The notes under the pieces are model-generated. The model was given only the letters and a program-made list of their open reading frames with translations. It was not told where the DNA came from and searched no databases. Made by a program: the position numbers and the translations under genes. Below are positions 16,608 to 25,367 of a DNA stretch of 64,000 bases, piece by piece. The DNA is taken from assembly GCF_017639205.1 (NCBI RefSeq), contig NZ_CP071139.1:2480001-2544000 (forward strand). Direction: 5' to 3'. Numbering within the stretch: the first letter of the stretch is position 1; each line of letters starts with the position of its first letter. This DNA is from Streptomyces nojiriensis. Lineage in GTDB: Bacteria; Actinomycetota; Actinomycetes; Streptomycetales; Streptomycetaceae.

Positions 16608-19607
16608 ATGCTGTTCGGAATCCTCGGTGAGACCCGGGCGTGGCACGACGACGGGGCCGAGGTTCCGCTGGGCGGACCGGCCCGCCGCGCCCTGCTGGCC
16701 CTGCTGCTGACCCACGTGGGAGAGGCGGTGTCGGCGGACCGGCTGGCCGACGCCGTCGACCCGGACGGGACCCTTTCGGCGCACGCCCTGCAGTCCCAGG
16801 TGTCCCGGCTGCGCAAGGCCCTCGGTCCGGGGGCCGCGATCGAGCAGGCCGCCACCGGCTATCGGATCGTGGTTCCGCAGGACGACGTGGACGCCTGCCG
16901 GTTCGAGCGGCTGGCCCAGGAGGGCCGGGCCGCGCTGCGGGCCGGCGACGCCGAGCGGGCCGTCACGCTGCTGCGCGATGCGCTGGCGCTGTGGCGGGGC
17001 CCCGCGCTGGCCGGCGTCGCCGAGAGCGAGAGCGCCCGACCTGCCGCGGCGCGTCTGGAAGAGCGCCGACTGGGGGCGCTCGAAGACCGGATCGAGGCCG
17101 AGTGCCTGCTCGGCGGCCGTCCCGGCGCCGTGCCCGAGCTGCGTGAACTGGTCGGCCGCCATCCGCTGCGGGAACGGCTGGCGGGGCTGCTGATCCGGGC
17201 GCTGTTCGCCGAGGGGGGCCCGGCCGCCGCGCTGGTGGCCTACGAGGAGACCCGGCGGCATCTGGCCGATGAACTGGGCACCGACCCCTCCCCCGAACTG
17301 ACGTCACTGTACGAGGAGTTGCTGAAGGTCGATCCGGGACCGGCCCCCACGGCGCCGCCCGCGCAGCTGACGGCGTTCGTCGGGCGCGCCGGCGAGGTGG
17401 CCGAGGTCGCGGGGCGGCTTCGGGTGGCCCGGCTGGTCACGCTGACCGGGCCCGGCGGCGTCGGCAAGACGCGGCTGTCCGTGGAGGTCGCGGAGGCCGT
17501 CGGCACCGGGCCCGGGGCCGACGAGGTGTGCTTCGTGGAGCTGGCCCCGCTGCGCGACGGCGCCGGTCTGCCACAGGCGCTGCTGAGCGCGCTCGGCCTG
17601 CGCGCCACCGGGCTGAGCCTGGGCGACGGCGGGCAGACGCCGGTCGACCGCCTGATCGCGGCGCTGGCGGACCGGATGCTCCTGCTCGTCCTGGACAACT
17701 GCGAGCACGTCGTCGACGAGATCGCGGCACTGGCGGCGCGGCTGCTGGCGGCCTGCCCGCGGCTGCGGGTCCTGGCGACGAGCCGGGAGCCGCTCGGCGT
17801 CATCGGCGAGAGCCTCTGGCCCGTGCGACCGCTCGACGGTGACGCGGCGGTACGGCTCTTCGTCGAGCGGGCCGGCGCCGTACGGCCCGGTTTCACCGCC
17901 GATCCCGAGGTGGTCCGGCGGATCTGTGCGGCCCTCGACGATCTGCCCCTGGCCATCGAGCTCGCGGCGGCGCGCATCCGCACGCTGGACGTCGACGAGC
18001 TCGCGGGACGGCTGGACGACCGGCTCGGGGTCGCGGCCCGCGGCAGCCGAGGCTCCGACGAACGCCACCGGACCCTGCGCTCGGTCGTCGCCTGGAGCTG
18101 GGAGCTGCTCTCCGCGCCGGAGCAGCGGGCCGCACGACGGTTCACGGTCTTCGCCGGCGGCGCGACGACCGAGTCGGCGATGCGCGTGTGCGACACCGAC
18201 GGCGAGACGCTCGAGGCGCTCGTCGACAAATCGCTTCTGGAGGTCGCGGGCGGCCGCTACCGGATGCTGGAGACGATCGGCGCCTACGGCGGAGAACGGC
18301 TGGACGAGGCGGGCGAACGCGATGCGGTAGGGCGCGCCCACGCCCGGCGGTTCCTGGAGCTGGCGCGGACCGCCGACCCCCATCTGCGGCGGGCCGAGCA
18401 GTTGGAGTGGCTGCCCCGCCTGACCGCCGAGCACGGGAACCTCCTGGCGGCCCTGCGCTGGGCGGTCGAGTCTCCGGACGCGGAGACCGGCCTCGAACTG
18501 CTCGCCGCGGCCTCGCACTACCTGTGGATCCGGGGCGTATCCGCCTCCGTGGCGCCTCAGGCGATCACGCTCCTGGACACGATGGGCCCGGTACCGGGCG
18601 GGGCGATGGGCGAGGCGTTCGGCGGGGCGATGGGCGAGGTGGTCGGCGAGGCGGTCGGCGGTAGGGCGGCCGAGGCCCCGCCGTGGGGCGGGCTCGGCGA
18701 GGAGTACGTCCTGTGCGTGCTGCTGGCGGCGTCCGGCGCGGCTGGGCATCCGGTGTGGCTGCGGCACCGGGCGGCGGCCGGGCGGGCGCTGGCCGCCGCG
18801 TGGTCGGGCGCCCGCCCCGGTCGCTACCCCGTCGGCCTGTTCCTGTGGATGATGCGGAACGCGGGCGAGGCCGACGCGCAGGGCGCCTTCGCGCTCGTCT
18901 CGGCCCAGCGCGACTGCCCCGAGCCATGGGCGCGGGCCGCAGCCCGGTACGTGTCCGGCTTCGGGCCCCTCGGTGAGGGGGACACCACCCTGGCCGAGGA
19001 GGCCTTCGGCGCCGCCGCCCGGGGGTTCCGCGAGCTCGGTGACCGCTGGGGCACCGCCCTGGTCCTGGACACCCTCGCCGGCCTGGCGGGCGGGCGCGGC
19101 GACCGCGTACGGGCCGTCGCGCTCACCGACGAGGCCCTCGCGCTCACCGAACAGCTCGGCGCCCTGGACGACAGGGCCGACCTGCTGGTCAACCGGGCCG
19201 ACCACCGCGCCGGCGAGAACCCGGCCTCGGCCCGCGCCGACTATGCGGAGGCCGCCGCGCTCGCCCGCCGCGCCGGCAGTGCCACCGGCCTCGCGGCGGC
19301 GCTGCGCGGACTGGCCGACATGGCCCTGCTGGACGGGGACCCGGCCGGCGCGGAGCGGCTGTACGAGGAGGCTCTGGAGCGGGTCGACCCGCACTGGGTC
19401 AAGAGCGTCGGCACCCGGGTCCGTACGCTCGCCGGCCTCGGCCGCGTCGCCGAGGCGCGCGGCGACCGTGCGGCGGCCCGGACCCGCTACCGGGAGGCCG
19501 CCGAGGCCGCTGCGGGGACGGGGGCCGAGACCCCGGAAGCGCTCCGCCTGCTGGGCCTGCCCGCGAGCGTGGCCGAACGCGTCGTCGAGGCGGTGAGCGC
19601 GCGGTGA
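16608..19607 (+). CDS. AfsR/SARP-family transcriptional regulator
   Basis: 999-residue large SARP. An N-terminal OmpR-like winged helix (GILGETRAWHDDGAEVPLGGPARRALLALLL, part) is followed by a BTAD all-helical domain to about residue 245. Then come an NB-ARC/STAND ATPase with P-loop GPGGVGKTRLS (about 283) and LLVLDNCEHV, and a C-terminal TPR-like array (LYEEALERVDPHWVKSVG). Such proteins activate antibiotic clusters by binding 11-bp-spaced heptamers. Here repeats stand before both flanking genes, the SDR and the FAD monooxygenase, and the last set overlaps this gene's own stop codon. A local three-gene regulon is the likely arrangement. Confidence 0.93.
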   Translation: MLFGILGETRAWHDDGAEVPLGGPARRALLALLLTHVGEAVSADRLADAVDPDGTLSAHALQSQVSRLRKALGPGAAIEQAATGYRIVVPQDDVDACRFERLAQEGRAALRAGDAERAVTLLRDALALWRGPALAGVAESESARPAAARLEERRLGALEDRIEAECLLGGRPGAVPELRELVGRHPLRERLAGLLIRALFAEGGPAAALVAYEETRRHLADELGTDPSPELTSLYEELLKVDPGPAPTAPPAQLTAFVGRAGEVAEVAGRLRVARLVTLTGPGGVGKTRLSVEVAEAVGTGPGADEVCFVELAPLRDGAGLPQALLSALGLRATGLSLGDGGQTPVDRLIAALADRMLLLVLDNCEHVVDEIAALAARLLAACPRLRVLATSREPLGVIGESLWPVRPLDGDAAVRLFVERAGAVRPGFTADPEVVRRICAALDDLPLAIELAAARIRTLDVDELAGRLDDRLGVAARGSRGSDERHRTLRSVVAWSWELLSAPEQRAARRFTVFAGGATTESAMRVCDTDGETLEALVDKSLLEVAGGRYRMLETIGAYGGERLDEAGERDAVGRAHARRFLELARTADPHLRRAEQLEWLPRLTAEHGNLLAALRWAVESPDAETGLELLAAASHYLWIRGVSASVAPQAITLLDTMGPVPGGAMGEAFGGAMGEVVGEAVGGRAAEAPPWGGLGEEYVLCVLLAASGAAGHPVWLRHRAAAGRALAAAWSGARPGRYPVGLFLWMMRNAGEADAQGAFALVSAQRDCPEPWARAAARYVSGFGPLGEGDTTLAEEAFGAAARGFRELGDRWGTALVLDTLAGLAGGRGDRVRAVALTDEALALTEQLGALDDRADLLVNRADHRAGENPASARADYAEAAALARRAGSATGLAAALRGLADMALLDGDPAGAERLYEEALERVDPHWVKSVGTRVRTLAGLGRVAEARGDRAAARTRYREAAEAAAGTGAETPEALRLLGLPASVAERVVEAVSAR

Positions 19608-19620
19608 GCCAGCGGTGAGC
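19592..19620 (+). promoter_or_regulatory. SARP-type direct repeats before the FAD monooxygenase
   Basis: GGTGAGC occurs at 19592, 19603 and 19614 with exact 11-base phasing, the same heptamer and spacing as 15616-15657. The set straddles the SARP stop codon and ends 21 bases before the monooxygenase start. Confidence 0.6.
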
Positions 19621-19641
19621 ACTGCCGTGGAAGCTCACCGC

Positions 19642-20889
19642 ATGAACACCACAGGGACGAAGAACATCAGCGTATTGATCTCCGGCGCCTCCGTCGCCGG
19701 CCCCGCGCTCGCCCACTGGCTCCACCGGTACGGCTTCACCACCACGGTCGTGGAACGCGCGCCCGCCCTCCGCGACGGGGGCTACGCCGTCGACTTCCGC
19801 GGCGAGGCCCACCTGTCCGTCCTCCGTGGCATGGGCATCCTGGAGGCGGTCGAACAGGCCCGGACCGGCATGGGCTCCATGGCGTACGTCAACAAGGCCG
19901 GAAAGCCGCAGGCGAAGCTGCCCGCCGATCTGTTCGCGGGAGACGTCGAGATCCTCCGCGGCGACCTGGCGCGGATCCTCCACGAAGCGACCGCCCCGCA
20001 CACCGAGTACGTCTTCGGGGATTCCGTGACCTCGCTCTCCGAGGACGCCGAGGGCGTGACCGTCACCTTCGAGCGTGGCGCGCCGCGCCGGTTCGACCTG
20101 GTGATCGGCGCGGACGGAATGCACTCCACCACCCGCCGCCTGGCGTTCGGCCCGGAGGAGCGGTACGTACGGCACCTCGGTGTCCACTGCGCGATCTTCA
20201 CCACGGCCAACCGACTCGGGCTCGACCACACCGGACACGCCTACCGCACCGCCGGCAGGCTCGTCGCGATGTACAGCGCCCGCCACAACACCGAGGCCAA
20301 GGCCGTCTTCTACTTCGCCTCCCCGCTCCTGGACCTCGACCGGCGCGAGGTCGCGCGGCAGCAGGCCGTCCTCGCCGAGCAGTTCGCGGGCAACGGGTGG
20401 GAGAGCGACCGGCTGCTGGAGGACATGCGGTACGCGCCCGACTTCTACTTCGACTCGGTCGCGCAGGTCCGCATGGACTCCTGGAGCCGCGGCCGGGTCG
20501 CCCTGCTCGGCGACGCCGCCTACTGCCCCTCGTCCCTGTCCGGCATGGGTACGGGACTCGCCCTGGTCGGCGCGTACGTGCTGGCCGGCGAGCTGGCCGC
20601 GGCACGCAGAGACCACCGTGGCGCCTTCGCCCGCTACGAGTCCGAACTGCGGGAGTACGCGGCGGGCTGCCAGAAGATGGGCGACGGCGTCGCCAGGCTC
20701 ATGGTTCCCGGGAGCCGCCTGACGGCCACGCTCCTCAACCGCTACTACAAGGTCATGCCGTATCTGCCGGGCAAGGACATGGCGGCCAGGATCGCCCGTA
20801 GGACCGCCGAGAACATCACGTTGCGGGACTACAGCGCGTGGGACCGGCTCGGGCCGCGCGACCCGGCCCTCCCGGTGGCGGCCGGGTGA
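19642..20889 (+). CDS. FAD-dependent monooxygenase (PHBH/TetX type)
   Basis: 415 residues, class A flavoprotein hydroxylase. The FAD Rossmann motif is VLISGASVAGPALAHWL near residue 10; the DG motif is LVIGADGMHSTTR (about 155); the GD motif is RVALLGDAAYCPSSLSGMG (about 290), binding FAD ribityl. It hydroxylates or oxidises an aromatic or polyketide-like substrate with NAD(P)H and O2; the substrate is unknown. ATG 19642 is chosen because earlier GTG starts (19615) fall within the direct repeats. Its position behind SARP-type repeats suggests co-activation with the SDR. Confidence 0.9.
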   Translation: MNTTGTKNISVLISGASVAGPALAHWLHRYGFTTTVVERAPALRDGGYAVDFRGEAHLSVLRGMGILEAVEQARTGMGSMAYVNKAGKPQAKLPADLFAGDVEILRGDLARILHEATAPHTEYVFGDSVTSLSEDAEGVTVTFERGAPRRFDLVIGADGMHSTTRRLAFGPEERYVRHLGVHCAIFTTANRLGLDHTGHAYRTAGRLVAMYSARHNTEAKAVFYFASPLLDLDRREVARQQAVLAEQFAGNGWESDRLLEDMRYAPDFYFDSVAQVRMDSWSRGRVALLGDAAYCPSSLSGMGTGLALVGAYVLAGELAAARRDHRGAFARYESELREYAAGCQKMGDGVARLMVPGSRLTATLLNRYYKVMPYLPGKDMAARIARRTAENITLRDYSAWDRLGPRDPALPVAAG

Positions 20890-20980
20890 GCGCTCCGTGG
20901 CGACGCCGCGCGGTGTCCTGGGCCGTGTCCGCAAAGCAGCGCCGGCCGCCCGAAGGGCAGGCGGGACTTTGCGGGCGCGG

Positions 20981-21151
20981 CCTAGGCCGTCTCTTTCGGA
21001 TCTTGTCGGCCGAGCCCGCGGCGTCCGGTGCCGTACATGGCAAGGCGGAGGAGCGCACCGTGTACTGGACGTACTCCGGCGCCCCGACAACGCGGCCAGG
21101 TGCGGTGCCGGGCGCCGCGGGCCCGGCAAGATCCGGAAGAGACGGCCTAGG
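20981..21151. mobile_element. MITE-like inverted-repeat element
   Basis: 29-base terminal inverted repeats (20981-21009 and 21123-21151, 2 mismatches; outer part CCTAGGCCGTCTCTT) bound about 113 bases. Both ends include CTAG (20982-20985, 21147-21150), which may be a 4-bp target duplication; the element would then be 161 bp, 20986-21146. There is no transposase inside, so any movement would be in trans. The alcohol dehydrogenase stop codon TAG lies in the right-hand CTAG. Confidence 0.65.
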
Positions 21152-22241
21152 GCTGGAAGACGACCAGCGAGCGGCCGCCCTTGCCCGCCAGCATGGCGTC
21201 GAAGGCGGCCGGGATGCCGTCGAGGGTGATGCGGTCGGTGACCAGGGCGCCCAGGTCGAGGCGGCCCGCGCGGACGTGCTCGGCGATCACCGGGAGATCG
21301 CGGGCCGGGTCGCTGTTGCCGTAGACGCAGCCGGTGAGGGTGCGGGCGAAGTGGAAGATCTCCATGGAGTGGAAGGTGACCTGCTGCTCCTTGCCGCCGA
21401 TGCCGACGACCGTGGTGCGGCCGCCGCGCCGGGTCGACTCCCAGGCGCCCCGGATGGTCTCGGCCCGGCCGACACACTCGACGGCGACGTCGGCGCCCTG
21501 CCCGCCGGTCAGCGCACGGATCTGCTTGGCGGTGGTGTCGGAGGCCACCACGAACTCGGTGGCCCCGGCCGCGCGGGCCAGTTCCTCCTTGGCCGGGGAC
21601 ACGTCGACGGCGATGACCGGGCCCGCCTGGGCGATCCGGGCGGCCTGGAGGGCCGCCAGGCCGACCCCCCCGACTCCGAAGACGGCAACCGACTCGCCCG
21701 GGCGGACCTGGGCGCTGTGCCGGACGGCCCCGTAGCCGGTGAGGACGGCGCAGCCGAGCAGGGCGGCCTCGGCGAGCGGGATCCCGGCGGGGGCGGGCAG
21801 TACGCAGTTGGCCGCGACGACGGTCTCCTCGGCGAAGGCGGCCACATTCAGCCCGGGGTGCAGTGCGGTGCCCTGCGCGTCGTGCGCGTAGACGGCCCCG
21901 ACCCCGGTGAGCGCCGTGGCGCAGAGCCAGACCTCGCCGATCGTGCAGTGGTGGCACTCTCCGCAGGACGGGGCCCAGTTGAGCACCACGCCGTCGCCGG
22001 GGGCGACATGGGTAACGCCCTCCCCCACCGCGAGGACCGTGCCCGCGCCCTCGTGGCCGAGGACGGCGGGCACGGGAACCCGCATGGTGCCGTTGGTGAG
22101 GGAGAGGTCGGAGTGGCACACCCCGGCTGCGGCGAGCCGCACCCGGACCTGCCCGGGGCCGGGATCCGGCAGCACGATGTCCCGTATCTCCAGCGGGGCT
22201 CCGACGGCGGGCAGGACGGCGGCGCGGACCATGGTCGTCAT
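21147..22241 (-). CDS. zinc-dependent alcohol dehydrogenase (MDR family)
   Basis: 364 residues, class III-like medium-chain dehydrogenase. Catalytic zinc ligands are seen as Cys in GVCHSD (about 43) and His/Glu in GHEGAGTV (about 68). The structural zinc site is CGECHHCTIGEVWLC (C-x2-C-x2-C-x7-C). The NAD fold has FGVGGVGLAALQAARI, with AVDVS at the end of beta-2 favouring NAD. It follows the aldehyde dehydrogenase by 72 bases on the same strand, so the pair likely oxidises an alcohol to its acid. The TAG stop sits within the CTAG flank of the adjacent MITE-like element. Confidence 0.92.
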   Translation of the reverse strand: MTTMVRAAVLPAVGAPLEIRDIVLPDPGPGQVRVRLAAAGVCHSDLSLTNGTMRVPVPAVLGHEGAGTVLAVGEGVTHVAPGDGVVLNWAPSCGECHHCTIGEVWLCATALTGVGAVYAHDAQGTALHPGLNVAAFAEETVVAANCVLPAPAGIPLAEAALLGCAVLTGYGAVRHSAQVRPGESVAVFGVGGVGLAALQAARIAQAGPVIAVDVSPAKEELARAAGATEFVVASDTTAKQIRALTGGQGADVAVECVGRAETIRGAWESTRRGGRTTVVGIGGKEQQVTFHSMEIFHFARTLTGCVYGNSDPARDLPVIAEHVRAGRLDLGALVTDRITLDGIPAAFDAMLAGKGGRSLVVFQP

Positions 22242-22313
22242 CTCGTCTTTCCGGTGCGGGGCGGGTGCGGCGGGTCGGGCGGGTGCGGCGGGTCGGGCAG
22301 CGCGATCAGGGGA

Positions 22314-23726
22314 TCAGAACTGCAGGGACTTGGTCTGGAGGTACTCCGCCAGGCCGTGCGCGCCCAGCTCGCGGCCGACACCGGACTGCTTGTAGCCGCC
22401 GAAGGGCGCGAGCACGTTGAAGCGGCCACCGTTGATGTCCACCTGCCCGGTGTCCATCCGGCGCGCGAAGGCCACGGCCGTCGCGTCGTCGGCGGCCCAG
22501 ACGGCGCCGCCCAGACCGTAGACGGTGCCGTTGGCGATGCTCAGGGCCTCCTCCTCGTCCTCGTAGCGGAGGATCGACAGCACCGGGCCGAAGATCTCCT
22601 CCTGGGCGATGGTCATGTCGGGCGTGACGTCGGCGAACACCGTCGGCGTCACGAAGTACCCCTGCTCCAGCGGCGCGTCGAGCCCGCCGGCGACGAGGCG
22701 CGCGCCTTCCTCCACGCCCTTGGTGATGAAGCCGCGGACGCGCTCGTGCTGCTTGGCGTTGACGACCGGGCCGACGCGGACGCCGGCCTCGCGGGGGTCG
22801 CCGGTGGGATAGTCGGCGACGGCGGCGGCCGCGAGCGAGACGGCCTCCTCGTAGTGGTCCCGGTGCACGAGCATCCGGGTCAGCGCGTTGCAGCTCTGGC
22901 CGCTGTTGTTCATGACGTGCCCGACGCCGGCCGCGACGGCCTTGACCAGGTCGGCCCCGGGCAGGATGACATTGGCCGATTTACCGCCCAGTTCGAGCGC
23001 GACCCGCTTGACGGCGGCGCCGGCCGTGGCGCCGATCTGCTTGCCGACCGCGGTCGAGCCGGTGAAGGAGACGAGGTCGACTCCCTCGTGCGCGGCGAGG
23101 GCCTGACCGGCGACCGGACCGGTACCGGTCACCATGTTGAAGACTCCGGCCGGGATGCCCGCCTCGTGCACGGCTTCGGCGAAGAGCTGTGCGGTCAGCG
23201 GGGTGTCCTCGGCCGGCTTGAGGACGAGGGTGCAGCCGGCGGCGAGAGCGGGCGCCACCTTTGCAACGACCTGGTGCAGCGGGTAGTTCCAGGGCGTGAT
23301 GGCCGCGACCACCCCGATCGGCTCCAGCAGCACGGTGGAGTTCCCGACCCGCTCCTCGAAGGCGTACGAGGAGGCGAGTTCGGCGTAGGAGGTGGCCACG
23401 GCGATCGGCGCTCCGACGTGGACGGCCTTCGAGAAGCCGAGCGGGGACCCGAGCTCGGCGGTGATGGTCTCGGTCAGCTCGCCCGTGCGGGCCAGCAGTG
23501 CGTCGCGGAGCGCCCCGATCAGGGCGGCCCGCTCGGCCGGAGCAGTGGCCGCCCATCCGGGAAGGGCCGCACGCGCCGCGCGTACGGCCGCGTCCACGTC
23601 TTCCTCGGTACCGGCCGGGACCTGGGCGATGACCTGGCCGTCGGCCGGGTTCACGACCTCGATCAGATCGCTGCCGACGGCGGGCCGCCACGCGCCGTCG
23701 ATGTACATCCCGTCGTGGGCCTTCAT
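22314..23726 (-). CDS. aldehyde dehydrogenase
   Basis: 470 residues, NAD(P)-dependent ALDH superfamily. VVAAITPWNYPLHQVV, FTGSTAVGKQI, the general base Glu in ALELGGKSANVI and the nucleophile Cys in NNSGQSCNALTR are all in place; EEIFGPVLSI and PFGGYKQSGVGRE complete the signature. ATG 23726 has GGAGG 7 bases upstream. It leads the ALDH-ADH operon and is preceded by the 17-bp palindrome at 23783-23799 that also lies between ACAD and tetR at 14.9 kb. Confidence 0.94.
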   Translation of the reverse strand: MKAHDGMYIDGAWRPAVGSDLIEVVNPADGQVIAQVPAGTEEDVDAAVRAARAALPGWAATAPAERAALIGALRDALLARTGELTETITAELGSPLGFSKAVHVGAPIAVATSYAELASSYAFEERVGNSTVLLEPIGVVAAITPWNYPLHQVVAKVAPALAAGCTLVLKPAEDTPLTAQLFAEAVHEAGIPAGVFNMVTGTGPVAGQALAAHEGVDLVSFTGSTAVGKQIGATAGAAVKRVALELGGKSANVILPGADLVKAVAAGVGHVMNNSGQSCNALTRMLVHRDHYEEAVSLAAAAVADYPTGDPREAGVRVGPVVNAKQHERVRGFITKGVEEGARLVAGGLDAPLEQGYFVTPTVFADVTPDMTIAQEEIFGPVLSILRYEDEEEALSIANGTVYGLGGAVWAADDATAVAFARRMDTGQVDINGGRFNVLAPFGGYKQSGVGRELGAHGLAEYLQTKSLQF

Positions 23727-23782
23727 GGCATTCCTCCCGAGCACGCACGAGCGCGTAGATCCGACCTCGCGAACACCCTACA

Positions 23783-23799
23783 AACTAGCGTCGGTAGTT
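23783..23799. promoter_or_regulatory. TetR-type operator before the ALDH-ADH operon
   Basis: AACTAGCGTCGGTAGTT, 15 of 17 bases identical to 14921-14937 and with the same AACTA/TAGTT arms. It lies 57 bases before the aldehyde dehydrogenase start and 26 bases before the stop of the upstream transporter gene. Confidence 0.65.
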
Positions 23800-23824
23800 T
23801 TTACCGGCCAGAGGGCACCGGATC

Positions 23825-25294
23825 TCAGATGATGCCGAAAAGCATCCCTGCCGCGAGGACCACGAGCGAGGTCAGGGCCGCCCATTTCACGGTGAACCGG
23901 GTGTGGTCGCCGAACTCGACCTTGGCCATGCCGACGAGGACGTAGACGGCCGGAACCAGCGGGCTCGACATGTGCAGGGCCTGGCCGACGAGGGAGGCCC
24001 GGGCGATCTCGAGCGGGGAGACCCCGTGGGCGGCGCCGGCTTCGGCCAGGACGGGCAGGACGCCGAAGTAGAAGCCGTCGTTGGACATGAAGTAGGTGAG
24101 CGGCAGGCTGAGGAGGCCGGTGACCAGCGCCATGTGCGGGCCCATGCCCTCGGGGATGGCGCCGACGAGCCAGTCGGCCATGTGCTTGACCATGCCGGTG
24201 CCGGTGAGCACCCCGGTGAAGACGGCGGCTGCGAAGACCATTCCGGCGACGTTCAGGACGTTGTCGGCGTGGGCGGCGATCCGGGCCTTCTGGTCGGGCA
24301 TGTGCGGGAAGTTGACGGTGAGGGCGAGGGCGGCGCCGAGCAGGAACAGCACCGGGATGGGCAGCAGCTCCATGATCATCGCGGTGAGGAGGACCACGGT
24401 GAGGCCGGCGTTGAACCAGTAGAGACGGGGCCGCAGGGTGGGACGGTCGGGGTCCAGGCCCTGGAAACCGTCCTCGGACGCGGGGGCGGAGCCGTTCCCG
24501 TGCGGGGCGGCGGCCGGACCTGCGGCGGAGGCCGACGATCCGGCGGAGCCCTCGACGGACACGGACGCGGGCACGGACGTCACGGCGACGGCCGGGGCGG
24601 CCGCCGCTGCCGTGCCGGGCGCGGCCGGGACCAGCTCCGCCTCGGCATCCTCCGGTGCCGCCTGGCCGGGCAGCACCAGCGTGCCGACCCTGCGGCGCTC
24701 CTTCACGCCGAGGACGTACGCCAGGACGAACACGAACAGCAGGCCCACCGCGAGCGCCGGGATCATCGGGACGAAGATGTCGGCGGCGTCGAGCTTGAGG
24801 GCGGTGGCGGCGCGCGCGGTCGGACCGCCCCAGGGCAGGGTGTTCATGACGCCGTTGGCGGTGGCCGCGACGCCCGTCATCACCACCAGGCTCAGGCCGA
24901 GCCGCTTGTAGAGGGGGTACATGGCCGAGACGGTGATCATGAAGGTGGTCGATCCGTCTCCGTCGAGCGAGACGATCGCGGCGAGGACGGCGGTGCCGAC
25001 CACCACCCGCATCGGATCCGCCTTGCAGAAGCGCAGGATGCCGCGGACGATCGGGTCGAAGAGACCGACATCGATCATCACGCCGAAGTAGACGATGGCG
25101 AACATCAGCATGGCGGCGGTCGGGGCGAGCTTGCCGACGCCTTCGATGACGTAGTCGCCGAGGTGCGCGCCCTTCCCTGCGAACACGCAGAAGAGTGCGG
25201 GGATGAGGACGAGCGCCGCGATGGGCGACATTTTCTTCATCATGATCAGGACCAGGAACGTCGCGATCATGGCGAAGCCGAGGAAGGTCAGCAT
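23825..25294 (-). CDS. CitMHS-family citrate-type transporter
   Basis: About 489 residues with some 11-12 membrane segments. MLTFLGFAMIATFLVLIMMKKMSP (first part), SLDGDGSTTFMITVSAMYPLYKRL and NTLPWGGPTARAATAL are the signatures of the CitMHS (Mg/Ca-citrate:H+) family. A loop of about 80 residues rich in Ala, Pro and Ser splits the protein midway. ATG 25294 matches where family members begin; an in-frame GTG at 25339 would add 15 residues, and a GGAGG at about 25312 suits neither well. The palindrome shared by the ALDH regulon lies just past its 3' end, so it is probably a separate unit. Confidence 0.87.
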   Translation of the reverse strand: MLTFLGFAMIATFLVLIMMKKMSPIAALVLIPALFCVFAGKGAHLGDYVIEGVGKLAPTAAMLMFAIVYFGVMIDVGLFDPIVRGILRFCKADPMRVVVGTAVLAAIVSLDGDGSTTFMITVSAMYPLYKRLGLSLVVMTGVAATANGVMNTLPWGGPTARAATALKLDAADIFVPMIPALAVGLLFVFVLAYVLGVKERRRVGTLVLPGQAAPEDAEAELVPAAPGTAAAAAPAVAVTSVPASVSVEGSAGSSASAAGPAAAPHGNGSAPASEDGFQGLDPDRPTLRPRLYWFNAGLTVVLLTAMIMELLPIPVLFLLGAALALTVNFPHMPDQKARIAAHADNVLNVAGMVFAAAVFTGVLTGTGMVKHMADWLVGAIPEGMGPHMALVTGLLSLPLTYFMSNDGFYFGVLPVLAEAGAAHGVSPLEIARASLVGQALHMSSPLVPAVYVLVGMAKVEFGDHTRFTVKWAALTSLVVLAAGMLFGII

Positions 25295-25367
25295 GTGGGG
25301 AAGGTAGGTGCCCCCTCCTTGCGCCAACAAGACGTCCACGCGTGAGCAATACGAGCAAAACCCCAGC

